Origin: Leptobrachium leishanense
Lineage: Eukaryota > Chordata > Amphibia > Anura > Megophryidae
NCBI GenBank assembly: GCA_009667805.1
Contig: CM019065.1
Location: 151,254,101-151,318,100, forward strand
DNA length: 64,000 nucleotides
Reading direction: 5' to 3'
The position numbers and the translations under genes were made by a program. Positions 35,019 through 46,171 of this stretch are shown here, piece by piece (the stretch's first letter is position 1; each line of letters starts with the position of its first letter). The notes below the pieces were generated by a model. That model did not search any database, was not told where the DNA came from, and saw only the letters and a program-made list of their open reading frames with translations.

Positions 35019-36058
35019 ATACCCTTACCCATACCATACAGGACATTCAGCTGAACCACCTGTTCCTGCAGTCTCAGGTACAGGCTGCATTAACCCATAG
35101 ACCTTCTTCTACTCCCAATCTGGTTGCCACCAGCAATCCCAAACATCTGGACGACCCCAAACCCACAGTGCCCGATAGCACGTCAGATATGGATCCCACG
35201 ATACCCTACAATGTACAAGGTATCATGATGCGCCGAACAGAACCCCCTGACGTCGCTGCCCTGCAACCCGCAGAATCCCAGGACGTCGCTGCCCTGCAAC
35301 CAGCAGGATCTCCTGAGGTCGCTGCCAAGCATCCAGCAGGATCTCCTGAGGTCGCTGCCAAGCATCCAGCAGGATCTCCTGAGGTCGCTGCCAAGCATCT
35401 AGCAGGATCTCTTGAGGTGTCGTCGCCACGGGGCCGTCGCTGTCACCGTAAGGCCAAGTCATTCATCGCCGCCGCAGAGCCGTGCCTTGCCAAGGACGCC
35501 GCAGCAGAGTCGTGCAGTGCCACGGAGGTCGTCAAGGGCGCTGCCCCTCCGCTCCTCGTCAAGGGCGCTGCCCCTCCGCTCCTCGCCAAGGGCGCTGCCC
35601 CTCCGCTCCTCGCCAAGGGCGCTGCCCCTCCGCTCCTCGTCAAGGGCGCTGCCCCACCGCACCTTACCAAGGGCGCTGCCCCACTGTACCCAGCTGTTGC
35701 CGTGGAGACCCCCATCTCCGCTACCCATTGTTGGCAGTTTCCCGCTCTAGCCGTGCCAAGGAGGGTTTGGGGGTTCTCCAAGGTTGACTCTCCCATCCCT
35801 CACAGCCGCAAGTTTGGTCTTTATGCTGGTCAACCAAGCCAAGATGCTGCACATCTTGGCACCATTGACGCCACCCCGGACAGCGCCATCCTTATGGATC
35901 CCTACACGGTGCAGGGGTTCATGATGGACTCTTCCACCGCCCATTGGTTGACTTTTGGCCGCCGGAGGTCGGCTCCTAGGGTGGGAGTGATGTCAGGATC
36001 ACCACGCTCTGGCCCCTGTCACTCACGCTACCCTGCAGATTCCAAGACCCTTGCATGA
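34471..36058 (+). CDS. C-terminal part of the same ORF in the shifted frame
   Basis: After the 31-bp unit, this frame again reads EVEVQEPCCT repeats. It continues past the array into a coiled-coil-like segment (MAAQVNTLTHTIQDIQLNHL), similar to the start of sushi gag proteins. It then has about five 11-residue repeats (EVAAKHPAGSP, about 35250-35415) and about six 9-residue repeats (KGAAPPLLV, about 35530-35680). It stops at 36058 inside the 3' LTR. Because the upstream half has the same EVAALQPAGSEEV text in its own frame, the two halves were very likely one reading frame. I do not reconstruct it. Confidence 0.6.
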
Positions 36059-36562
36059 ACAATTCACCTTCCTGATTCTACCGTCCTGGCCCTGTATCCA
36101 CACCTGCCCTTCATCATCCCTGATCAGCCCTGCATATAAGGGAGTCCTGCCCCCTACCCAGAACTTCCACATTGAAGTTACTAACTGCAAAGACCTGTGT
36201 ACTGAAACTCCCTGAAACCGCCTAACCATCTCCTGAACTCTCTACTCCAGACCCCAAGGACCTCCTGCCATAATTTGGACTCGCATTTCTTCACTTACCG
36301 GTAACCCTCCCATCCTGCTCCCCCATCTAAGCCTTGCCGTGTACCGAACCCCTGCTATACCGACTATTCTCTGCCAGCCTTGCCGTGTACCGAACCCCCT
36401 TGCTGAACCCTGATGACTCTATTGCCTGTATCCCGTATGATTTCATGCCACAGTGTTTATGTGTAATAAACACTTCTTTTGTTTATTCTAAACCTGTCTT
36501 GATCACTGCATCTTGGGCTCACAACCTCAACCTGCTACACAACCCGCAGTTTAAACGTGACA
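35991..36562 (+). repeat. 3' LTR of the non-autonomous element
   Basis: 572 bp. It differs from the 5' LTR by a 10-bp deletion near 36322, a 2-bp insertion near 36450 and a few substitutions. AATAAA lies at 36465-36470. Confidence 0.93.
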
Positions 36563-36584
36563 CAAACAATAGTGTCCCTATTTA

Positions 36585-36869
<285 letters not shown>

Positions 36870-37371
36870 TTATATTTAAATAAAATAAATGATTAATTTA
36901 GATTCTGTTTTTCTTTTTAAAGGCAAATCCAAGCACCATAATATATTATGTTCCTTGATGAGACAAGGAGGTCTTTTGTCCATACTTAACTGCAAATGTT
37001 TTATATTAAATAATAATCACTGCAATTATAAGACTGATACCTCAGTGACAAAATTTAAAGAAGGAAATCAATGTCCCTTTTACTGCCTAACCAAATATTC
37101 AATCTCATCTCCACCACGCTGGAACACGTAATCACTATAATATATACAGTCAGGTCCAGAAATATTGGGACATGGACACAATTCTAACATCTTTGGCTCT
37201 ATACACCACCACAATGGAGTTGGAATGAAACAAACACAATGTGTTTAACTGCAGACTGTCAGCTTTAATTTGAGGGTATGTACATCCAACTCAGGTGAAC
37301 GGTGTAGGACTTACAGCAGTTTGCAGATGTGCCTCCCACTTGTTAAGGGACCAAAGGTAATTTCCCCTAAT

Positions 37372-37630
37372 TTCTCTTCCTTCAAACGCTCCCTTAAAAC
37401 ATTCCTATTTAGGGAATCACTCTCACCTTACAGTCCTCTCCTCCTGTTTCCAACCCCAACCCCTCTAGATTGTGAGTTCCTAGGAGAATAGGGCCTCATC
37501 CCCTCTTGTACTGTTTGTCAAATGTTGTTCAATGTATTGTAACCGTCTATACTGTGCCTATTGTACAGCGCTGCGGAATATGCTGGCGCTTTATAAATAA
37601 AGAATAATAAAATAATAAATAATAATAATG
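37372..37630 (+). repeat. retroposon tail inserted in Tc1 5' region
   Basis: Same family as 28828-29112. It starts at TCTCTTCCTTCAAACGCTCC and ends in AATAATAAT before GGGACAATTGG, the resumption of the Tc1 leader. Confidence 0.85.
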
Positions 37631-37771
37631 GGACAATTGGCTTCTCAGCTGTTCCATGGCCAGGTGTGTGATATTCCCTCATTACCCCAATTACAATGTG
37701 CAGATAAAAGGCCCAGAGTTCATTTCAAGTGGGCTATTTGCATTTGGAATCTGTTGCTGTCAACTCTCAAG

Positions 37772-38808
37772 ATGAGATCCAAAGAGCTGTCACTATCAGT
37801 GAAGAAAGCCATCATTAGGCTGAAGAAACAAAACAAACCCATCAGAGAGATCGCAAGAACATTAGGCGTGGCCAAAACAACTGTTTGGAACATTCTCAAA
37901 AAGAAGGAACGCACTGGTGAGCTCAGCAACACCAAAAGACCCAGGAGACCACAGAAAACAACTGTGGTGGATGACCAAAGAATTCTTTCCCTGGTGAAGA
38001 AAACACCCTTCACAACAGTTGGCCAGATCAAGAACACTCTCCAGGAGGTAGGTGTATGTGTGTCAAAGTCATCAATCAAGAGAAGACTTCACCAGAGTGA
38101 ATACAGAGGGTTCACCACAAGATGTAAACCATTGGTGACCCTCAAAAACAGGAAGGCCAGATTAGAGTTTGCCAAACAATACCTAACAAAGCCTTCACAG
38201 TTCTGGAACAAGATCCTATGGACAGATGAGACCAAGATCAACTTGTACCAGAGTGATGGGAAGAGAAGAGTATGGAGAAGGAAAGGAACTGCTCATGATC
38301 CTAAGCATACCACCTCATCAGTGAAGCATGGTGGTGGTAGTGTCATGGCGTGGGCATGTATGGCTGCCTATGGAACTGGTTCTCTTGTATTTATTGATGA
38401 TGTGACTGCTGACAAAAGCAGCAGGATGAATTCTGAAGTGTTTCGGGCAATATTATCTGCTCACATTAAGCCAAATGCTGCAGAACTCATTGGACGGCGC
38501 TTCACAGTGCAGATGGACAATGACCCAAAGCATACTGCAAAAGCAACCAAAGAGTTTTTGAAAGGACAGAAGTGGAATGTTATGCAATGGCCAAGTCAAT
38601 CACCTGACCTGAATCCCATCGAGCATGCATTTCACTTGCTGAAGACAAAACTGAAGGGAAAATGCCCCAAGAACAAGCAGGAACTGAAGACAGTTGCAGT
38701 AGAGGCCTGACAGAGCATCACCAGGAATGAAACCCAGCGTCTGGTGATGTCTATGCGTTCCAGACTTTAGGCTGTGATTGACTGCAAAGGATTTGCAACC
38801 AAGTATTA
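37772..38808 (+). pseudogene. Tc1 transposase with two late stop codons
   Basis: From ATG 37772 (MRSKELSLSVKKAIIRLK) the frame is open to a TGA at 38708-38710. It contains the HTH pair (PIREIARTLGVAKTTVWNIL), the GRRP-like RPRRPQKT linker, and catalytic motifs KILWTDETKINLYQ, VQMDNDPKHTAKA and [15 protein letters not shown] in D-D-34-E arrangement. After the stop, the same frame continues with a second stop (TAG) before the family's normal C-terminal KGFATKY. So about 313 of 345 residues are open and the last 30 are lost. Confidence 0.92.
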
Positions 38809-39608
38809 AGAAGGGAAAGTTTGATTTATGATTATTATTCTGTCCCATTACCTTTGGTCCCTTAACAAGTGGGAGGCACATCTGCAAACTGCTGTAAGTC
38901 CTTCAACGTTCACCTGAGTTGGATGTACATACCCTCAAATTAAAGCTGACAGTCTGCAGTTAAAACACATTCAGGGTTATCCAAAGAGATTCGAAAAGTT
39001 ACTGCACGTTCGGTGACTTTTCGTTCTCTTCAATTCGGTTCCTTTTGCCGATTGCATTTCGGTGACCCTGCGGTGTATTCAGCAAGCACCACAGGGTCCC
39101 CGAATTGCAGGGAAAAGCTGCCGCAAACCTGACGAAAACTAACCGAATGCATGCTGAAAACAAGCAAAAACATCTGGATTAACCTTCGAAAAACCCGAAC
39201 AGGAGCCGAACAGGAGCCGAATCACACAGAGCCGAAGCAGCTGTGAGGTAGAGGAGGCAGTGAATAAATTAGCAAAACCATTTGTATGAATCTGGGAAAA
39301 TGAAACGCTGTTTGTAAAGAAACTACTGAGCGAAAATGTCTGAAATTTTCACAGGAGGTCCAGGGAATGATAATAAAGAGGGCTGTTACAGAAAAAATAA
39401 GTAAACTGAAAAAAAAAAAAAAAAATCGGACTTTGAAAAAAAATATACAAATTCTGAAAAATGCTTAAAGTATCCTAAAAAATCTATAAATAAAGAGACT
39501 TTTTGCTGCATAATTTTATAATGAACGGTTTATTAGATATTGGATTAAAACGGGAATATTTTTAACATTGAAGTCTGGGATTATCCTGAATTAACTTGCC
39601 GAATTAAA

Positions 39609-40040
39609 TGTCATGCCTGCTACTGCTCCTGCAGTACGGCCTTCCCAACAGAGAGGGCGCCAGTCTTTGAATCAGGCCACTTTGTATGCCACACCTGGTC
39701 AGGGATCTAGGCCTTTAAATATCAGTTCCAGTCTGTGCTCTGAGCCCTGACGTGGTTATTTCTAGCCTTCAGCGCGTTTCTACAGCTTATGATTATTGAT
39801 TTTCTGGTTTGACTTCTGGCTTGTATTTTGACTGTGTTTTCTGCTTTATCCCTTGGCATATGTTTACCTCGTGTACCGACCTCTGGCTTGTTTATACTAC
39901 GATATCTCTCCTGTCCCTGATCTGTACTTCTGTGTATTCTAGATTAGTACCTGGCCATTCTAAGACCAGCTTCTCAGTTTAGGGTCCTTTCTTGCCTTTC
40001 TGGGTTTTGTCTGCGTGCTGGGTGACCCTATATCCTTACA
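39609..40040 (+). repeat. 5' LTR of the gypsy element
   Basis: 432 bp. A TATA-like TTTAAATA lies at 39714-39721. The PBS complement GCCCTGACGT is at 39744-39753, about 30 bp downstream, where transcription should start. Confidence 0.93.
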
Positions 40041-40042
40041 TT

Positions 40043-40052
40043 ACGTCAGGGC
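40043..40052 (+). promoter_or_regulatory. predicted self-priming primer-binding site
   Basis: ACGTCAGGGC, two bases after the LTR, is the perfect reverse complement of GCCCTGACGT at 39744-39753. The gag ATG follows at 40054. No tRNA-like PBS (for example TGGCGCCC) is present. Confidence 0.72.
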
Positions 40053-40053
40053 C

Positions 40054-41235
40054 ATGGACCCTGCAGACATTGCTCAGCAGTTTACTGCTTGCTGTACCCA
40101 TATAAGGGAGGCTGATGCCAAGATGTATCGTTTTGCAATGTTGCTGGAAACGCTCTTGGAGAATACAGAATGCATGCAGTCTCCTTCACCTGCTCCTATA
40201 ACCCATTCTGACACTTCGATGGTTAACTCTGCTGTTCCAGTGCAAATGTTGCCCTCTGTTACTTTCAGTGGTGAGGCTGCTGCATGCAGAGGATTTCTGA
40301 AGCAAATTGATTTATGTTTTGAGTTAAATCCTCTTATGTGTACAACTGACAGAGCTAAAGTATGTTTTCTTTTTAACCATCTCAGAGACAAGGCCTTAGA
40401 CTGGGCTACTGCATTTTGGGAGTCTAATGATCACATAATAAATAACTACGAGGAATTTGTTTCCACCTTAAAAAGTGTGTTTAACCCTTCCAGAGGAACA
40501 AATCCTGCTATGAAACGGTTAATGAGGTTAAGTCAGGGAGACAGACCTGTGTTGGAATACGCTGTTGAATTTCAGACACTTGCTGCCGAGGTTAATTGGG
40601 ATAATGAAACTCTGGTGTCCTGTTTTCTGAAGGGTTTATCTGACTCTTTAACCCTTGCTATTACAGCAAGAGATCTTCCTGGGAATCTGAATGATCTAAT
40701 TCCATTCTGTATGGAGGATCAAATCAGGAACATGTGTAAAACAAAAGCGCAACCTAATAGGTTAATGCCGTATGTGTCTCCAGAGCTTAACCCTGCTGCA
40801 TCTGACAACTCTGTACCTCAACCAATGCAGTCTGGAGAGATTAAACCGTCAGAGGAGAGGGGACTGGTATCAGAGGTCATGACATTATCTCCTTCTGTTT
40901 ATAGAAAGCGATGTTACTTTACTATTATGATTGAGGTGGGTTCCTCCATTATTCAGGTAGATGCACTTCTTGATTCAGGGGCAGATGACAATTTTATGGA
41001 CACTACTTTTGCATTGGAGAAAGGGATTCCCTGTGTGGAAAAAAACCCACCTATAGCTATTCGTGCTATAGATGGCAGACCCCTTTCCAACCCATATATT
41101 TCTAAGGAGACCAGTCCTATTTCCATGTCTGTAGGAGTTCTCCATAAAGAGACTGTGGTATGCCAACTCCTATCATCTTCTTCATGTCCTGTTGTTTTGG
41201 GGTATCCCTGGTTAAAAAACACAATCCAGTCATAG
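40054..41235 (+). CDS. gypsy Gag and protease
   Basis: I start at ATG 40054 ([10 protein letters not shown]), right after the PBS, not at the in-frame ATG within the LTR. The N-terminal helix region is followed by a capsid-like domain ([52 protein letters not shown]) as in sushi and PEG10/RTL Gag. The usual CCHC zinc knuckle before protease is absent. The protease follows with the active-site motif LLDSGADDN near 40966-40990 and VVLGYPWL near its end. The frame ends at 41235 after a likely one-base loss in an A-run at 41214-41219. Confidence 0.9.
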   Translation: MDPADIAQQFTACCTHIREADAKMYRFAMLLETLLENTECMQSPSPAPITHSDTSMVNSAVPVQMLPSVTFSGEAAACRGFLKQIDLCFELNPLMCTTDRAKVCFLFNHLRDKALDWATAFWESNDHIINNYEEFVSTLKSVFNPSRGTNPAMKRLMRLSQGDRPVLEYAVEFQTLAAEVNWDNETLVSCFLKGLSDSLTLAITARDLPGNLNDLIPFCMEDQIRNMCKTKAQPNRLMPYVSPELNPAASDNSVPQPMQSGEIKPSEERGLVSEVMTLSPSVYRKRCYFTIMIEVGSSIIQVDALLDSGADDNFMDTTFALEKGIPCVEKNPPIAIRAIDGRPLSNPYISKETSPISMSVGVLHKETVVCQLLSSSSCPVVLGYPWLKNTIQS

Positions 41236-42238
41236 ACTGGAGAAGAAACACTGTTCTGTCATGGAGCAAGTCTTGTTTTGATTCATGCATGATTCCTGTC
41301 AAGTCTGTACACACTATAAATGTACCCACTGCTGCTCCTTTATCTGTATTGGTTCCTATACAGTATGAGGAGGTCAGGGAGGTTTTCAACAAAGGAGGGG
41401 CTGAGACTTTACCTGAGCATAGACCCTATGATTGTGCTATTACTCTCCTTCCTGGCACTTTTCCTCCCAAGGGACGAGTGTATCCTCTGTCTCAACATGA
41501 AAACCTCATATTAGAGGAGTACATAAAGGATTCCCTTGCTAAGGGCTTCATAAGGAAATCCACATCTCCTGCTGGTGCTGGGTTCTTTTTTGTCTCTAAG
41601 AAAGAGGGGGACTTAAGACCTTGCATAGATTATAGGGGTTTAAATAAAATAACTGTGAAAAATGCCTATCCCATTCCATTGATTGCTGAACTCTTTGACA
41701 GGTTAAAAGGTTCCCAGATTTTTTCTACGCTTGATTTAAGAAGCGCGTACAATTTAGTGCGCATTAAGGATGGTGATGAATGGAAAACCGCTTTCAATAC
41801 CAGATCTGGTCACTATGAGTACCTTGTAATGCCCTTTGGGCTATGTAACGCTCCAGCTGTGTTCCAGGATTTATAAATGATGTTTTGCGTGATTTCATAC
41901 ACGACTGTGTCATCGTGTATTTGGATGATATACTTATTTACTCACCTGATCTCGCTACACCACTTGCAGGTTAAAAAGGTTCTTCAGACGTTGTTGAACA
42001 ATGGCCTTTACTGCAAATTGGAGAAGTGTCTCTTTGACCAACCTAAGTTAGCATTTCTAGGTTATGTCATTTCCAAAGAGGGATTTTCCATGGACCCGGC
42101 TAAACTTACTGCTGTTACTGACTGGCAATGTCCTATAGGGCTTAAAGCTATTCAGAGATTCATAGGGTTCGCCAACTACTACCGCAGGTTCATACTCAAT
42201 TTCTCCACAATACTGGCACCCATTACCAATATGACATA
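41230..42238 (+). pseudogene. gypsy pol: reverse transcriptase, broken
   Basis: Reading continues in a second frame to 41876 with the RT N-terminal motifs ([57 protein letters not shown]). A break near 41870 in a T-run moves the frame. The next segment has the YLDD catalytic box at about 41915-41930. Another break lies at about 41956-41975. The RT thumb region (GFSMDPAKL, IQRFIGFANYYRRFI) follows up to the foldback insertion at 42239. RT/RNase H function needs all four frames, so this copy cannot make a full Pol. Confidence 0.9.
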
Positions 42239-43126
42239 CAGGGTTATCCAAAGAGATTCGAAAAGTCACCGCACGTTCGGTGACTTTTCGTTCTCTTCAA
42301 TTCGGTTCCTTTGCCGATTGCATTTCGGTGACCCTGCGGTGTATTCAGCAAACACCACAGGGTCCCCGAATTGCAGGGAAAAGCTGCCGAAAACCTGACG
42401 AAAACTAACCGAATGCACGCTGAAAACAAGCAAAAACATCTGGATTAACCTTCGAAGAGGAGCCGAAAAGGAGCCGAATCACACAGAGCCGAAGCAGCTG
42501 TGACGTAGAGGAGGCAGTGAATAAATTAGAAAAACCATTTGTATGAATCTGGGAAAAAGAAACGCTGTTTGCAAAGAAACTACTGAGCGAAAATGTCTGA
42601 AATTTTCACGGAGATCCAGGGAATGATAATAAAGAGAGCTGTTACAAAAAAATAAGCAAACTGAAAGAAAATAAAAAAAAAATCGGACTTTTAATTTTTT
42701 TTTTAAAAATTCAGAAAAATGCTTAAAGTATCCTAAAAAATCTATAAATAAAGAGACTTTTTGCTGCAGAATTTTATAATGAACGGTTTATTAGATATTG
42801 AATTAAAACGGGAATATTTTTAACATTGAAGTCTATGGGATTCTCCTGAATAAATTTGCCGAATTAAACCACCGAATGGCAGGACATTAGGGGAACCTTT
42901 CACTGCTGGTTTGTGTTCTCTGAATAGCCGAAGCAGTGCTTTTTGATGGGGATTTCACTGCCCTCGAACAGGCACCGAACAGGCACCGTATGTGCAGGCA
43001 ATTCGACAGGATTTGGCGAATTGCCTGCTCTCTGGATAGCCGAATGGCCAAGAAAGGTAACCGAACGCTGATTTTCAGCGTTCGGTTACCTTTCTCAAGC
43101 AATTCGAATCTCTTTGGATAACCCTG
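42239..43126. mobile_element. CAGGGTTATCC foldback element (copy 5) inside pol
   Basis: Length 888 bp with the family's standard ends. It interrupts pol between the RT thumb and the RNase H linker. Flanking trinucleotides are ATA and CAA, so the expected duplication is not preserved here or the target was altered. The family was active after this gypsy copy inserted. Confidence 0.93.
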
Positions 43127-45195
43127 CAAGAAGGGAGCCAATACCCGTATTTGGTCCCCTGAAGCCGTTAAAGCCTTTGAGACTCTTAGAGGCTTTTTCT
43201 ACGGCCCCTATACTTGTCCACCCTGATCCAAGGAAGCCTTTCATCCTAGAGGTTGATGCCTCTGAGACAGGAGTGGGAGCTGTTCTTTCCCAAAGAGAAT
43301 CCCCTGACCAACCACTCAAGCCTTGTGGCTTCTTTTCCAAGAAATTATCTAGTGCTGAAAGGAACTATGATATCGGTAACCGAGAACTCCTGGCTATCAT
43401 TTCTGCTTTGAAGGAGTGGAGACACCTACTTGAAGGAGCTCCTACTCCCACTATGATTCTGACTGACCATAAAAACCTGACCTTTATTGCCGATGCCAAA
43501 AGACTGTCATCCCGTCAAGCCCGGTGGTCGATGTTTTTGACTCATTTCAATTACATAATCACCTATAGGCCCGGTAACAGAAATGCGAAGGCAGACGCGC
43601 TTTCCAGGCAGTTTGAGGTCACAGAACAGCAAGATAGACCAGTGGAGTCGCTTGTTCCTCTGGAGAGAGTAGTGGCAGCTACTCATCTCACCCTTACTTC
43701 TACACTCCTTACTCGTATCCAAGCTATGCAAAGTACAGCTCCTCCTGAGACTCCTTCTGACAAGTTGTTTGTTCCTGACGCAGAAAGAAAGGAACTACTC
43801 TCTTGTTATCATGCCTCCAGGCCAGCCGGTCATCCTGGTATAAAAAGGACATTGTCAGCCCTTACACCGATGTACTGGTGGCCAGACATTGCCAAGGATG
43901 TGAGAGAATATGTACAGGCATGTGTGGTATGTGCACAATCCAAAGCCTCTACTCAATGTTCTGCAGGGCTATTGCAACCACTAGCCATCCCTGACAAACC
44001 ATGGTCACATATTTCTATGGATTTCATAGTAGATTTGCCACCTTCTGAAGGGCATACAGTGATTTTGACCATTGTTGATCGCTTTACTAAAATGGTTCAT
44101 CTGGTTCCTCTCAAGAAATTGCCAACATCTAAAGGTCTAGCCAACATATTTGCCAAAGAGGTATTCAGATTACATGGTTTGCCTCATGAAATTGTCTCTG
44201 ATCGGGGTCCACAGTTCATTTCTAGATTTTGGAGAAATTTCTGTTCACAGTTGGGTATTAAAGTATCATTTTCTTCTGCTTATCACCCACAGTCCAATGG
44301 AGCTGCCGAACGTGCCAATCAGTCTAGTGAGAACTACATTCGTAGCTTCTCTTCTCAAGGGCAAGATGATTGGGTATCTTTGCTTCCTTGGGCTGAATTT
44401 GCTCTGAACAGTAATGTTAATGCCTCGTCTGGTCACTCCCCGTTTTATGTTGCCCATGGTTTCCAGCCTACTTTTTTGCCATCCCCTAGTGCTGACACTG
44501 GTCTTCCTGACTTGGACTCCTATGTTCAGTCTCTTCATAAAGTGTGGACTTTGGTACGTTCCAACCTCTGTCACGCTGCAGTCCAACAGAAGACCTATGC
44601 AGATAGGCATAGGCGGATGGGTCCTTCCTATGTTCCAGGCCAGAGAGTCTGGTTGTCTACCCGTAACATTAAGTTACGTGTGCCATCAATGAAATTTGCT
44701 CCGCGGTACATTGGTCCATTCAAAGTCCTAAGACGTATCAACGAAGTCAGTTATGCGCTGGACCTACCTCATACCCTCCGTATACCGAATACCTTTCACA
44801 CCTCCTTGTTGAAGCCCCTTCTGTGCAATCGGTTCACCACTGTTATTCCTCGACCACGTCCTGTTCTGGTCCAGGGACAAGAAGAATTTGAGGTCCAGTC
44901 CATTGTTGATTCCCGTCATTCCCGTGGTGGTCTTCAATATTTGGTGCACTGGAGAGGGTATGGCCCGGAGGAACGCTCATGGGTTCCTACTTCTGATCTC
45001 CATGCCCCCCGTCTGGTCCGTGCCTTTCACCGTTCTCATCCCACTGCTCCGGGATCTCGGCGCCCAGAGGGTGCTCGTGGAGGGGGGGGTACTGTCATGC
45101 CTGCTACTGCTCCTGCAGTACGGCCTTCCCAACAGAGAGGGCGCCTGTCACGTGTAGATCAGGATTTGGAACCCAGGATGCAGTACCTTGAGTAA
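43127..45195 (+). pseudogene. gypsy pol: RNase H, integrase and chromodomain
   Basis: A further break near 43185-43195 precedes a long open stretch to 45195. RNase H (FILEVDASETGVGAVLSQ, NRELLAIISALKEW, LTDHKNL) is followed by the integrase H2C2 zinc motif (HASRPAGHPG...VCAQ). The catalytic core has D in SMDFIVDLP, D in VSDRGPQF and E in NGAAERANQ. Then come a GPY/F module (APRYIGPFKV) and a C-terminal chromodomain (QYLVHWRGYGPEERSWVP). In this copy the frame runs into a foreign solo LTR and stops at 45195. In an uninterrupted LTR it would stop 47 codons into U3. Confidence 0.93.
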
Positions 45196-46171
45196 TGCAG
45201 AGGGCGTGGATTGTAGAACGTAGGCAGGTCGAGGTACACGGTCCAATTTCAGGGGCAGGCAGAGTTCGTTCAAAGTAGAGGGGGTCAGCCGAGGTCAAAT
45301 ACCGGGAAATCCAAATAGAGGGTAAGGGAGGTAGGCTTGGAAGTATTAAGAGGTATCAGTGACCAGCGATTAAGCATGGGGGCACAGAACGTCTGAACAT
45401 CAATCCATGGGAGCGAGGGGTTTAAATAGGGCGCCCAGGACAGCCCTTCCCCTCCTCAGCTGCCAAGTCCCTCCTTCCCCTTAATCCCACCAATGGTGGA
45501 GAATGGAGGCCCCAGCGTCATCTCCCCGATGACGCGAGTGCCGAAACCCCGCCCCTTCTGCGTGACGCGCGGCCGCCGCCCAACGCCATGCTGGAGCTGG
45601 ATGGGGTATCCCCGGCCAATATGGCGGGAGATCCCCGCTCGCGACGGACGTGGGGAGCCGCCGCGGAACGCCGCCTGCTGAGTGGGCGATGGAGCCCGGC
45701 ACCTGCTGGGCGGGGGGTACCGCTTCCGGAGGCACTCCGGGGAAGGTGAGCCCGGCGCGCGGGACGAGGGGGGCCAGACCCTGACAGCGCCAGTCTTTGA
45801 ATCAGGCCACTTTGTATGCCACACCTGGTCAGGGATCTAGGCCTTTAAATATCAGTTCCAGTCTGTGCTCTGAGCCCTGACGTGGTTATTTCTAGCCTTC
45901 AGCGCGTTTCTACAGCTTATGATTATTGATTTTCTGGTTTGACTTCTGGCTTGTATTTTGACTGTGTTTTCTGCTTTATCCCTTGGCATATGTTTACCTC
46001 GTGTACCGACCTCTGGCTTGTTTATACTACGATATCTCTCCTGTCCCTGATCTGTACTTCTGTGTATTCTAGATTAGTACCTGGCCATTCTAAGGACCAG
46101 CTTCTCAGTTTAGGGTCCTTTCTTGCCTTTCTGGGTTTTGTCTGCGTGCTGGGTGACCCTATATCCTTACA
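45093..46171 (+). repeat. 3' LTR of gypsy, split by a solo LTR
   Basis: Segments 45093-45145 and 45792-46171 together match the 5' LTR, including the TATA-like box and GCCCTGACGT at 45874-45883. One base differs near 46095. Confidence 0.93.
45146..45786 (+). mobile_element. foreign solo LTR inserted in the 3' LTR
   Basis: 641 bp, starting TGTCACGTGTAG and ending CCCTGACA, flanked by the 5-bp duplication GCGCC (45141-45145 and 45787-45791). The inner part is strongly GC-rich (about 45520-45780). No internal region or second LTR is present, so it is a solo LTR from recombination. No related LTR is in the window. Confidence 0.85.

Larger units (their letters stand above)
31671..36562 (+). mobile_element. 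non-autonomous Ty3/gypsy-type LTR retrotransposon
   Basis: Two LTRs (31671-32250 and 35991-36562) start TGTCAGGATC and end CGTGACA. The 5-bp duplication CAAAC flanks the element (31666-31670 and 36563-36567). The LTRs differ only by a few substitutions and three indels, so insertion is recent. The interior holds one large ORF with a gag-type zinc knuckle and long tandem repeats. There is no protease, reverse transcriptase, RNase H or integrase, so mobilisation must be in trans. It lies in an NT5DC4-like intron, antisense to the gene and about 46 bp past a splice donor. Confidence 0.95.
39609..46171 (+). mobile_element. Ty3/gypsy chromodomain LTR retrotransposon (sushi/Tf1 type)
   Basis: LTRs 39609-40040 and 45093-46171 start TGTCATGCC and end CCTTACA. 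The 5-bp duplication TTAAA flanks the element (39604-39608 and 46172-46176). The LTRs are almost identical apart from one base near 46095 and an inserted solo LTR, so the copy is young. Gene order is gag, protease, reverse transcriptase, RNase H, integrase with zinc-binding, GPY/F and chromodomain modules. The pol frame has four single-base-type breaks and a foldback insertion. Confidence 0.97.

Noticed and set aside
33254..35059. Minus-strand ORFs of 528-601 residues across the repeat array
   Set aside because: They exist only because the 30-bp unit has no stop in any frame. The zinc knuckle and C-terminal repeats that mark the real frame are on plus.
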